Source: Chondrosia reniformis
Taxonomy: Eukaryota; Porifera; Demospongiae; Chondrillida; Chondrillidae
Reading direction: 5' to 3'
DNA length: 64,000 nucleotides
NCBI GenBank assembly: GCA_947172415.1
Contig: OX359200.1
Location: forward strand, 188,501-252,500
Both the position numbers and the translations under genes were made by a program. Every line of letters starts with the position of its first letter. Positions within the stretch are counted from its first letter, which is position 1. Positions 21,501 to 31,040 of this stretch are shown here, in pieces. The notes beneath the pieces are model-generated. The model was given only the letters and a program-made list of their open reading frames with translations, was not told the DNA's origin and did no database searches.

Positions 21501-24500
21501 TGTAGGCTCGGAGATGCTACTGGAGGGCTAGGAGCAGCCCTGCTCTCTTGGCCCAGTGAGTGGGTTGTTCTAATTGGAGCCCTCCTTTCAACCATCGGGG
21601 CTGCCCTGCAGACCCTTACTGGGTGGGTACTCCATGCCACGCCCACTCGGCCAAAGTCAGATTGACAGAGTGTATCTGTGTTCCTATGTAGTGCTCCGCG
21701 CCTGCTTCAAGCCATTGCCATCGATGGAATAATACCAATAATGAAGATCTTCTCAAAGACCTTTCGAAACGAGCCCACTATAGCTCTGATACTGACAGTA
21801 GTACTAGCAGAGGTTGGCATTCTGATTGCAGTGCTGGACTATGTGGCTCCTATTCTAACAATGTTAGTTCTCCCCTGATCAGCTACCATTACCCCAAGTT
21901 GATGTGCGTGACTGTCTCATTCAGGTTCTTCTTGATGTTGTACTTGTCTGTGAATGCGTCTACTGCTCTTCAATCACTGCTCAAGTCACCAAACTGGAGG
22001 CCTCGGTTCCGCTTCTATCACTGGTAGGTCAACCCTCCTCCACATCTTCTCTTTCTTCCCTACCACACCCTTCTTATGTACCAAGCTCTTTCTCTTTCTT
22101 GTCCCTCCTCCACATCTTCTCTTTCTTCCCTGCCACGTCCTTCTTATGTACCAAGCCTTTTCTCTTTCTTGTCCATCCTTCAGATCTATTTCTGCCCTCC
22201 ACATGCATATATAACCATGCCCCCACATAAATATATAATCATGCCCCGCCCACACACACACACATATAACCACGCCCATGCACCTTCCCTGCCACGCCCT
22301 CTTCTCTTCACTGCAGGACCCTGTCAGTGCTGGGTGCACTGATGTGTCTTGTACTGATGTTCATTGTCAGCTGGTACTACGCACTGGGAGCCATTGCCAT
22401 AGCACTGGTGCTCTACAAGTACATCGAGTACAGAGGGTGAGTTTCTCTCCGACCACTCTAACCACTGGTGTCTCAGGGTTGTGCTGTTTGTGTGCTCAGA
22501 GCGGAGAAGGAGTGGGGAGACGGGCTGAGAGGGCTTAGTCTTCAGGCTGCACGATACAGTCTTCTCAAATTGGAAGAAACGACAACGCACACAAAGAACT
22601 GGAGGTGAGTAGTTTGTTGTGGCACAACTGTCCAACTTGTAATGCTACAACCCTCTTGCAGACCTCAACTGCTCGTTTTGATGAAATTGGATGTAAACTA
22701 CCTCCCTTCACAGCCAAAGCTGTTGAGCTTTGCTAGCCAACTGAAGCCAGGTGAGAATATTTGGATGTGTCCATTCAACTTTAAAATTGGTTACTCCCTT
22801 CTCGTTAGGTAAGGGTCTTACCCTTGTCACTTCTATCCTTGAAGGAAGATCAGTAGATATGAAAGCTGAAGCAATTGCTGCCAAGGAGGTGGGTGGTCAT
22901 TATTTAGAACTACTTGGTGAGTGAATTGCCAGTTTACTTTTTTGTAGACATTGAAGCGTTTTGTGAATGACAATAAAATTGAAGGATTCTGTGACGTACT
23001 TGTGTCCCCAGATCTCATCAGTGGTATAGCCACTTCGTAAGTTGGCCTGTGAGGGTGTGTGTTGGTGGCTGCATGACTCCTCCCTCCTGTAGCATACAGT
23101 GTGCTGGACTGGGGGTTTTGAAACCAAATTCAGTTCTCGTATCATGGCCAGATGCTTGGCGGAGGAAGGCAACATGGAAGATATTTCTAAGTACTGAACC
23201 TACTGATGAGGTAGTACCTTGCTCCACTCTCACTTGTCTCTCTGTCTCCAGCTATTCTTAATGCTGCTGCTCAAAAGGATATGGCTGTACTTGTGTCTCG
23301 TGGAATTAACTGGTATCCTAGCAACGAGGACAAGGCCAGAGGAAGCATTGATGTGTGGTGGATAGTCCGTATCCTAAGAACATGATATTGCACAATGCAT
23401 GCATCATATTACACAATTCATATATTTATTTGTACATGCAATATTCCATTGTGTTGAAATGTGTGAGACATTCCTTAATGCTTGATTAGATGATGGAGGA
23501 TTGCTAATGTTGCTGCCTTTCTTGCTCAGACAAAACAAAGTTTGGAAACGTTGCAGTCTCAGAATATTTTCTGTGGCTCGTATCCTTCCCCTCCCCGGCA
23601 CTCCTACTTCACATTGCCCCCTCCCCGGCACTCCTACTTCACATTGCCCCCTCCCCGGCACTCCTACTTCACATTGCCCCCTCCCCGGCACTCCTACTTC
23701 ACATTGCCCCCTCCCCGGCACTCCTACTTCACATTGCCCCCTCCCCGGCACTCCTACTTCACATCTCCATTACCAGCATATATACACTATGTATATGTCT
23801 CCTTGATCAATGTAAAGAAATTGATGACAATAGCATTCAAATGAAGAAGGATTTAGAGGCCTTTCTGTATGAACTGAGAATCAGTGCTGAAGTGAAAATT
23901 ATTGAAATGGTGAGCACTAAATGGGAGGGTTTACCAGAAATAGATTTTGATGGCTCAACTTGATGTCCATTAGCCGGACCAGACCATATCAGACTACACG
24001 TACGAGAGAACTCTAATCATGGAACAAAGAAGTGAAATGTTGAGACAGATGAGGTTGACACAGAAAGACAAATTGCGAGAGGTTACTAGACAGTTCCTAC
24101 TACCATATTTGGTCTGCCACACCAGCTGCTCCTCCCTCTAGGTGCAATCTCTGATGGCCGCCTCCTACACCTCCAAGAGAGGGTCACTCCCTGCAGACCA
24201 GAAGGTGGATATTAGCTCCTTTGAGGATGAGCCACGGGTCATTGGAAGAAGAGAGCCTGTACCATCCCAGGGCACCAGAGATCCCTCCTCCACCGACGTA
24301 CCCATGATAGTGGTCACAGAGGATCCTTGCACCAGTGACACAGAGGAACCAGATAGAGTCGTATTCTCGGTTCCTCTGTCCACTTCTGTCCATAGCCAGA
24401 TGGACAAGCTTCAAGTGTCTAGTCCTAACTTCCAGGCTACAGAGCCGTATGTCCATCTAGTTAATCCAGAGTATATGCACATCTCTTTATCTCTATTTTG

Positions 24501-24868
24501 CTTGTTCTGATGTGTCCCTTAGTCATGAAAGGAATGTGCTGCGCATGAACACTTCAGTAAAGCTGAATGAACTGATAGTAGAGAACTCTGACAGTGCTCA
24601 GCTGGTTATAGTCAATCTCCCTGGTCCCCCCTCAGCGCCCAATGAAGAGGAGAACTGTATCCTTTGCTATCACTATGAAGCCAATATCTTATGTACATGT
24701 TTGATCTGGTTGACATAGCAACCTGACTAATTAGCTTCAAAACTTTATATTGTTGTACTTCCTTATTTGGAAAAAGATATGGAATTCCTGGACGTCCTCA
24801 CAGAAGGGTTGGATCGCGTTTTGATGGTGCGTGGAGGAGGAAGGGAAGTGATTACAATTTACTCCTAG
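18581..24868 (+). CDS. K-Cl cotransporter (KCC-type, SLC12 family)
   Basis: 26 exons: 18581-18895, 19237-19344, 19425-19574, 19644-19829, 19931-20062, 20185-20276, 20333-20643, 21000-21137, 21201-21299, 21370-21427, 21506-21622, 21692-21862, 21925-22023, 22317-22436, 22500-22604, 22662-22750, 22809-22888, 22948-23036, 23093-23190, 23252-23368, 23490-23579, 23818-23909, 23974-24081, 24142-24470, 24523-24656, 24777-24868 (1172 aa, all phases agree). Diagnostic segments: [19 protein letters not shown] (TM1), [12 protein letters not shown] (TM3), [46 protein letters not shown] and the C-terminus [13 protein letters not shown] Cys-containing, N-glycosylatable extracellular loop in exon 7 is KCC-like. 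KCCs export K+ and Cl- at the plasma membrane for volume and chloride control. Introns 9, 20, 21 and 25 look U12-type. The start has a GAAGATGGCG context. AATAAA at 24926. Confidence 0.96.
20645..20960. repeat. 28-bp G-rich minisatellite in KCC intron 7, about 11 copies
   Basis: Unit contains GAGGGGCTGGGAAGGTRTTG; the array starts within a few bases of the exon 7 donor. Long ORFs across it are artefacts of the repeat. Confidence 0.92.
21300..21369 (+). other. U12-type intron (KCC intron 9)
   Basis: A 70-bp intron with donor GTATCCTTT and branch-site-like TTCTTAAC at 21354-21361, about 10 nt before the AG. Both match minor-spliceosome consensus. Confidence 0.8.
22031..22172. repeat. 70-bp direct duplication in KCC intron 13
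   Basis: Two pyrimidine-rich copies of about 70 bp, each beginning CCTCCTCCACATCTTCTCTT, with a few substitutions. Confidence 0.85.
23369..23489 (+). other. U12-type intron (KCC intron 20)
   Basis: Donor GTATCCTAAG and branch-site-like TTCCTTAAT at 23471-23479, 10 nt before the AG. Confidence 0.8.
23580..23817 (+). other. U12-type intron carrying a minisatellite (KCC intron 21)
   Basis: Donor GTATCCTTCC and branch-site-like TCCTTGATC at 23800-23808, about 9 nt before the AG. A 30-bp minisatellite fills most of the intron. Confidence 0.75.
23583..23765. repeat. 30-bp minisatellite, 6 copies
   Basis: Unit CTCCCCGGCACTCCTACTTC plus ACATTGCCCC, essentially identical copies, starting immediately after the U12-type donor of KCC intron 21. 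Confidence 0.95.
24657..24776 (+). other. U12-type intron (KCC intron 25)
   Basis: Donor GTATCCTTTG and branch-site-like TTCCTTATT at 24759-24767, about 9 nt before an AAAAAG acceptor with no polypyrimidine tract. Confidence 0.75.
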
Positions 24869-24996
24869 GACAAGCCCTTGGCTGTATTATACCGTACATG
24901 TGTCACAAACACAAAGTTAATTTAAAATAAATAGTTATCTGTACAGATAAATTATCATTTGTTAATGTATTTTGAAAATTAAATGATTTGAAAGTG

Positions 24997-26284
24997 TCAG
25001 CATGAATGGGGCACAACAGAATTGTAATGTTCCCCCAGTCCGAAGGCGTGGTGATGATAGCTGAAGAATGGAAAGAGCTGTTAGCGGTGCTAATGTTGTC
25101 ACAATCAACTTACGAGAGATGAAGTCTTTCACTACCATCATACTCTTCTCCGATGACCAAGAGAGGGTGGTCTGCCTGATGAACACACACTGACACCTTA
25201 TAGACGTTGCACAATGCTTCAATCTACACATCACATCATCCCATCTAAACGCTATGTACCTCCGTGTAACACAGCAACTCACTTCTGGCTGACCACCCCA
25301 AACGTACGAGTTGGCCACATTGTCGCAGTATCTCTCAAACGTCTCTACAGAGATCAGCAGCAGATACAGTCAATAAATACACCATGTCGTGCCCATCCCA
25401 CTTCGGACCACGCCCATCCCACTTCGGACCACGCCCATCCCACTCACCATGAGAACATGGCTCCCCAGTAATATGATCCATGGCAAATGGAAGGAACTGC
25501 TCTTCCCTCTCTCGCATGTAGCTGGCACATTTTTCTCTCAGCTCTTTCACAGACGCCTTTAAAAGCACAACCCAGGTAACCATGGCAACCCATTGTCATA
25601 GAGACTGACCTTTAACTTGCAGTGAATGGCTAACTGATCTGATATGGCTGCATACAAACTGAATTAGAATACATTCCTCTACATCATGTCCTACCTGGGA
25701 CTGCTCATACTGCTCCTACTTACCAGTTTCCATCAGGTTCGATGTTCCTTATGCTAAGGTTCAAGGCTTTAACTTGGGAAATCAGTTTATCCTCTTCAAC
25801 CTCTCTCAGATCAGGTCCTGTCTCCAGCTCTGCTTTGGCTATTCTTTCCGACCGTTCTCTGTCTTCTCTCTCACGCTTCTCCTAGCAAAAGTAAAGCAGT
25901 GAAATCCTCTTCACTCGTCGTTCTCTAGACAAGACTTACTCGCCTACGCTGAGCTTTAGACATTTTCCCAGTAGTGCTCCGATCCTGTCTCTGCATACCA
26001 TTGGGAGTGGACGACTTCTCCACTGAAGGATCTAGTGTCTCACATTCTGCATCTTTCCTCTCTGTAGCGTGCTTTTCCTCCAAGGCCCTTTCAAGAAGAA
26101 GAATTTCTTCGTTTACCTCTTTCTTTCGCTTTTTATCTCCTTTTGACACAGTTCTCCTTAACTCTTGTACTTGAACTGAAATGATTATTCCATTTAATAC
26201 ATCGATAGCTCGCAAATGATATATTATTATTATACCTCGCAGTTGTTTAACTTCTTCTTTGTGCTTAGCTTCTAAAGACGCCAT
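24997..26284 (-). CDS. OTUD6B: OTU-family deubiquitinase, OTUD6B ortholog
   Basis: Eight minus-strand exons: 26236-26284, 25940-26175, 25724-25881, 25610-25658, 25448-25556, 25283-25344, 25114-25223, 24997-25060 (278 aa). The N-terminus is a charged coiled coil (MASLEAKHKEEVKQLR, then KGDKKRKKEVNEE), followed by SKAQRRR and a linker. The OTU catalytic domain has Asp and Cys in the EPDGNCLYAAISDQL motif across exons 3-4, then YVWGGQPE, and the catalytic His in FGLGEHYNSV. OTUD6B removes ubiquitin chains and is linked to translation and proteasome function in animals. The order and length match the human protein. Start codon context is AAAATGGCGTC. The 3' end converges on the KCC gene (128 bp apart). 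Confidence 0.93.
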
Positions 26285-26314
26285 TTTATCTCTCTCTCTA
26301 ACATTGCGCAAGAA
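26285..26314. promoter_or_regulatory. 30-bp bidirectional promoter between OTUD6B and ZNHIT3
   Basis: Divergent start codons are only 30 bp apart, so both 5' UTRs must be extremely short or overlap the other gene. The interval is a pyrimidine (TCTC) tract followed by ATTGCGCAA at 26303-26311. Confidence 0.6.
26303..26311. promoter_or_regulatory. ATTGCGCAA motif in promoter
   Basis: Same 9-mer class (ATTGCGYAA) as found just upstream of COQ9, SLC38 and GAR1; here 3 bp before the ZNHIT3 start. Confidence 0.35.
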
Positions 26315-26928
26315 ATGCCGTGTTCGGTCTGCGGAGCTGCATCAAGTTACAAGTGCCCAAACTGCAGAATCCCGTAGTAAGTGGACATCTTGTCAACTTT
26401 AAGAGTGTGCACGTGACATTAAGTATTATTTCGTGTTATTAGTTGTTCAGTTAAATGTTGTACAGTGCACAAACAGACATGCCAATCCACTCTCCAGTCA
26501 ACACAGTCGACAGAAGATGGTGAGTTACCAAAAAAGGAAAATAAGAAAGGTGAATCTGACGACGATGATGATGGAAGTGAGAGCGTATTAAATCTTAGAC
26601 AGTTGGAGGCACTGGGTGAGTGGGATATCGATCACATTGTTAAACTAAATGGTTGTGGTTGTGGATATATGTGTATTTGATCTTCCTCCAGCTATCCATG
26701 TCCTGTGTACAGTAGTTGTGTGCTTAATGTTTTTCAGGTCAATCAAATGAATTGAAAGAGAAGTTAGGAAATCCTCACTTAAGGGAACTTCTCTTGAAGA
26801 TTGAACAGGTTGAAAAAGTTGCTTCAAAACAAGTCTTATTAGATAATTTAATGAATGTACCAATTTTTAAGGAATTTACAGAACACTGCTTACAAATTTC
26901 TGATGGCCACCAAGATGGTACAAACTGA
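26315..26928 (+). CDS. ZNHIT3: zf-HIT protein, ZNHIT3 ortholog
   Basis: Three exons: 26315-26376, 26443-26615, 26738-26928 (141 aa). The HIT zinc finger occupies the first 35 residues with CSVC, CPNC, CSVKC and HKQTC ligand pairs. An acidic linker follows (ESDDDDDGSES), then the ZNHIT3 C-terminal helical domain: LEALGQSNELKEKLGNPHL, LLLKIEQVEKV and FKEFTEHCLQI. In vertebrates ZNHIT3 partners NUFIP1 in the assembly of box C/D snoRNPs in the nucleus; the same role is inferred. It pairs head-to-head with OTUD6B. All splice phases agree. Confidence 0.93.
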
Positions 26929-27269
26929 TTCACAATTATTATTAATTTTTGTTGTCATTTGCTGAAACGTACAGAATACATTTACAGAATGTTTGTTATA
27001 GTAGTTAATTAGCTGGTTTAGCTAATTATGTGCACAGAAGAGACCTTACAATAATAATCTCATAAAGAAGGGTGGAATATTTGGAATTCATAACTAATTT
27101 CCATATCTTTTCTTTGGAAAGATAACCCTTTCCAAAGATAAGTTCGACGCAGTTAGAAGAAATCCTTATTCTATTATTCCACATCTTTATTATATAATTT
27201 GATAATGACTTCTATAAAGATTAATATCTCTAGTTCAATACAAAATGGTAAGATAATTCATGAAGTTAG

Positions 27270-30200
27270 TTATTTCCTTGTTTCTATATACTGTAGAATG
27301 GAGTTTCTTAAAGCAAACACAGCAAATTTGGCATCTTCTTCAGTCAAACACATCGGTGGTTTGATCCTGAACACCTACAGGAACAAGAGGTTCAGTCATA
27401 CACGAGTGAAACAAATATTCCATATTCTCTAAACTAGTCATTATATGTTTAGTGTTGTTTTACGTACTGAACCATACAGTCCTCCTTTGCCAACCAAAAT
27501 ACCATTCTCTTTGGTCAGTTCAAATATCTCATTCACTTCAGCAGCTGCTAATGGTTTCCTGGTAGCCTGTGGGGGGCGGGGCAACAGGTATTGAGAGGGC
27601 GGGGCAACAGGTATAGAGTATGCACACACACAAAGTGACAGTATATTTCCACATACTTTGTTCTCCACAAATTCCAAAGCTAACATTAACCCTTTACCAC
27701 GGACATCACCGACAATCTCAAACTCATCACGGAGCTCCATCAATCCCTTCAAAAAGACATCACCAACCTGGGCACAGTTTGCTTGCAAGTTCTCTTCATC
27801 AATTACCTATGGATGGGTGGGTGGATGGGTGAGTGGATGGATGAGTGAGTGGGTAGAAAGGTGGGTGGGGTAGGGTGTAGTTGTGTAGTGAGCTAACGTC
27901 CAAAATAGCTGAGCCAACAGAGCATGCTAAGGGATTTCCCCCAAAAGTATTGCTATATTCTGCCTGTGACAGAGTGGCAGCAATCTCTGAACAAAACAAT
28001 GAGTGATACGAGAGGCACCACTTGAGTGACACACATGGTTGGGTAGCTACTGATATAAGCGAACCTGGTGTTGTCACAATAGCTCCAATAGGAAACCCAT
28101 TTCCTATTCCTTTAGCCATAGTCACTGGAGCAAGAGGCAGGTATATCTTCAATACAAAACTAATTAGGTTCATAAAGGAACTCACCAATGTCAGGTATTA
28201 CATCATGGTTCTGAAATCCCCAGTAATGGCTGCCGCAACGTCCAAAGCCAGTCTGTACTTCATCGGCAATACATAGCCCTCCTCTCTCTCTGACCAGCTC
28301 GTATGCCTTCTGCATGAACCCCCTGGGGTACTGAACACTGCCTCCCACTCCCTGCACATGTGCATCACCATCATCTGGGGCAGTCACATAGACACAATTT
28401 GACTGACTTGTATTGGCTCCGCAAAGAAGCCGGCAATCTTCTTTGGACATGAATGTTTCAAGACGTCCTCAAACTGCTCCACATACTGAACACTAGCCAG
28501 ACAGGAACCTAGTCACCAAGATATATATTAGTAAGATAACATGTTCTCACTAGGTTTAGTTCCCTATAGGCCTGTTACTGTAAACAGATGTAGTAGGAAA
28601 ATGGATACCATAAAAAGAAACTCACCTCCTTTGCAGCTGCAGTCCCTCAACGGCTTTAGAGAAAGAGACAACAAGAGAAGAGGAGCACTAATTAGAATAG
28701 AAGTACATACTAATCATTAGCTGTACCTGGGACTTGGAATCTCTGCACTGGTTTCCTCCCCAGGGCCCCCTGAAGGGGTCAGGGTTCATGGCCTGCAAAC
28801 CACATTAATGAATAACTTTATATTAAAAGGGGTAGTCCCAGGCTTACCTGGACCACGCCCATTCTCAAGGGAGTGGGGAATGCCCAAGTTGATAAGGCTG
28901 TTAATCCCATAGTTGAGGGACTGGCTCCATGATACGCATTCCTACATATCACACATACTCAATACATACCATACATATCAGTGGAGTAGCTTTTACAGAG
29001 ATAGAATCATGCTATGAATGGCAGGCAATAGTCGCTTATTGGATCATAGTGTAGTGTTAACTGAGTTACCGGAATGTGACAATTTTGTATGCTTTAGTGT
29101 AGAGTCTTGCCATCATCATTGCTCGCTCATTAGCCTCAGAACCACTGTTGGTCAAGAGGACACATTTCAGATTTCCTGGCATTCGTGATGCCAACTTTTC
29201 TGCATATTCTTGCAGTTTTGGATGCATGTAGCTACAAGTGTCAATGTTCCATAACATTTCAATCTGATCCTTAAGTGCTGTATTCACCTTACTAAAGAGA
29301 CAATACACAAGTTATCAGTATCTCGGACTTCAATGAAGATTAAATGACATTTACACATATAAGATAACTGTTATCAATTCCAAAATAATTCTGTAAAATT
29401 TGATAGCGGTCACTTACGGATGCGAGTGCCCTACGCTGACTGTAACAATACCACCAAACAGATCAAGGTATCTATTTCCTTTGTGATCAAACAGCCACTG
29501 CATACTACCCTACAACGATAACACTTTAGTCACTTAGGCCAAATATGGAGTATCTAAGGATGTTTCATTCATCATTAGTGGGAAAAATATCTTAAATTAC
29601 CTTCAATGTATATCTATTACAATTTTACCAAGGGACATTAATAGATGTTTAATGGAAATACATTTTAGCCAAAATGTCTACTAAAACTTCCCATATCCAA
29701 ATATAGGGAAAAACAACAACTGCAAACATGTAGTAAAAGACACGTAGTTCCTTTAGTATCGTCCTTCCCTCTCTCTTCTTACATGGTGTACAAGAAAAGG
29801 TTTCTTGTAATAAGTCAATAAGGATGGGTTGATACTCTCCTTGCGAATCTTCCTTATCTCTTCATATGGTATCCCCTAAATTCATTTGAGGCTGCATCAA
29901 GGTAACCATAGCAATGCAACCAGGTCTACATACCTTATAAGGCGGTGGATTGTAGGAATATTGTGGCATTTCATGATAACCTGTTAGATAGAGGAATATT
30001 TAAAAAATTTATATTTTACAAATAATATTCAACTTTAAATAATTGTCATGTGATAGTCACATGACCCAAGACACCATTATCTTGCTACTTCACAAGAATC
30101 TATTTACGCATACATCAAGTTTATTCAACACATTATATGTGACCATTCTGTAAGTAAATTCACAAATTAGACATAAACATCAAAAGTGGGAAACTTCACA

Positions 30201-30823
30201 CAATTCACATTGTGGGAGCTAGCAGTGTAAATAGATCAAAGGTTTCAGTTGGCTATGAGAATTTCCTGACAATTCTACATAAATTAACTAGAATCATCCC
30301 TTATGACCTCACTTCCAGCCAATACATTTGTGTATACAAGAAACACCCACCCAAATAACTGTATTAAACTGGAAGTCACGGCAGTCAATTAAACTCACAA
30401 GTCATTCACAATCTATGACATTACACTTATCAATATGAAGTCAAGATTGAAGTAGAATTAGCGACTAAATGGTTTCAACTTCAACAAAATGACTTTTAAT
30501 TTTATCATATCAAGTGAAATAGTAGACATTTGTCACTAAATGATCTGATTGGCAGTCTCTGATTAAGATTTTAATAATTCTGATTAATTGGCTGAATTTT
30601 TACTGTCCAGTTTTCAGAAGCCCCTTTCACATAACAATCTTATCTCAAAAGCCATCAATATACCATGTGACCAAATCATTCAAATAAGGTGCTGACATAT
30701 TATTTAACTCCAAAGAATAAATTATCCATATATGATCAAACAGCAGTAATTACATGAAATAGATGGTCTACTAGCTGAATAGAGTCTCTGCACCACACAC
30801 AACCTTCCAGAGGCGGCCGCCAT
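27270..30823 (-). CDS. AGXT2: Alanine-glyoxylate aminotransferase 2, mitochondrial
   Basis: Fifteen minus-strand exons: 30772-30823, 29934-29980, 29783-29875, 29418-29509, 29070-29291, 28848-28941, 28727-28792, 28626-28653, 28408-28508, 28186-28351, 28065-28124, 27898-27986, 27657-27806, 27468-27566, 27270-27374 (487 aa, all in phase). Class-III PLP aminotransferase landmarks: [76 protein letters not shown], the PLP lysine in [14 protein letters not shown], and [18 protein letters not shown]. The first exon encodes a basic, acid-free presequence ([18 protein letters not shown]) fitting mitochondrial import. AGXT2 uses alanine and glyoxylate and also handles dimethylarginines and beta-aminoisobutyrate. 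The 28-nt exon 8 is notable. Exon 1 is the least certain piece but fits phase. Poly(A) signal at 27186-27191 (minus). Confidence 0.93.
28553..28615 (+). repeat. Interspersed repeat, degraded partial copy
   Basis: In AGXT2 intron 8; shares GGTTTAGTTCCCTATAGGC and the GTAGGAAAATGG block with copy 1. Confidence 0.5.
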
Positions 30824-31040
30824 TTTTTCCAAATGCGTTGGCGAATTACCATACAAATGGGTGTCATGACGTCACTCACACCAGTGCCATTTGTATTGTA
30901 TTTACGACTGTATTTTCAAGAGGAGTGCCAGTTACGGGGCTACGGGAAGAAACGGCCTCTGGAGCAACTTTAATTTAAATTAGTTATTTATACTTTCAAG
31001 ATTGTCCGTCCTCGAGTCCAACCAGTTTTAGGGTATACTA
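30824..31040. promoter_or_regulatory. Bidirectional promoter of AGXT2 and SNRK with a CRE palindrome
   Basis: The 217 bp between divergent starts contain a perfect TGACGTCA (30867-30874), the CREB/ATF palindrome. No ORF is present. Confidence 0.5.
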
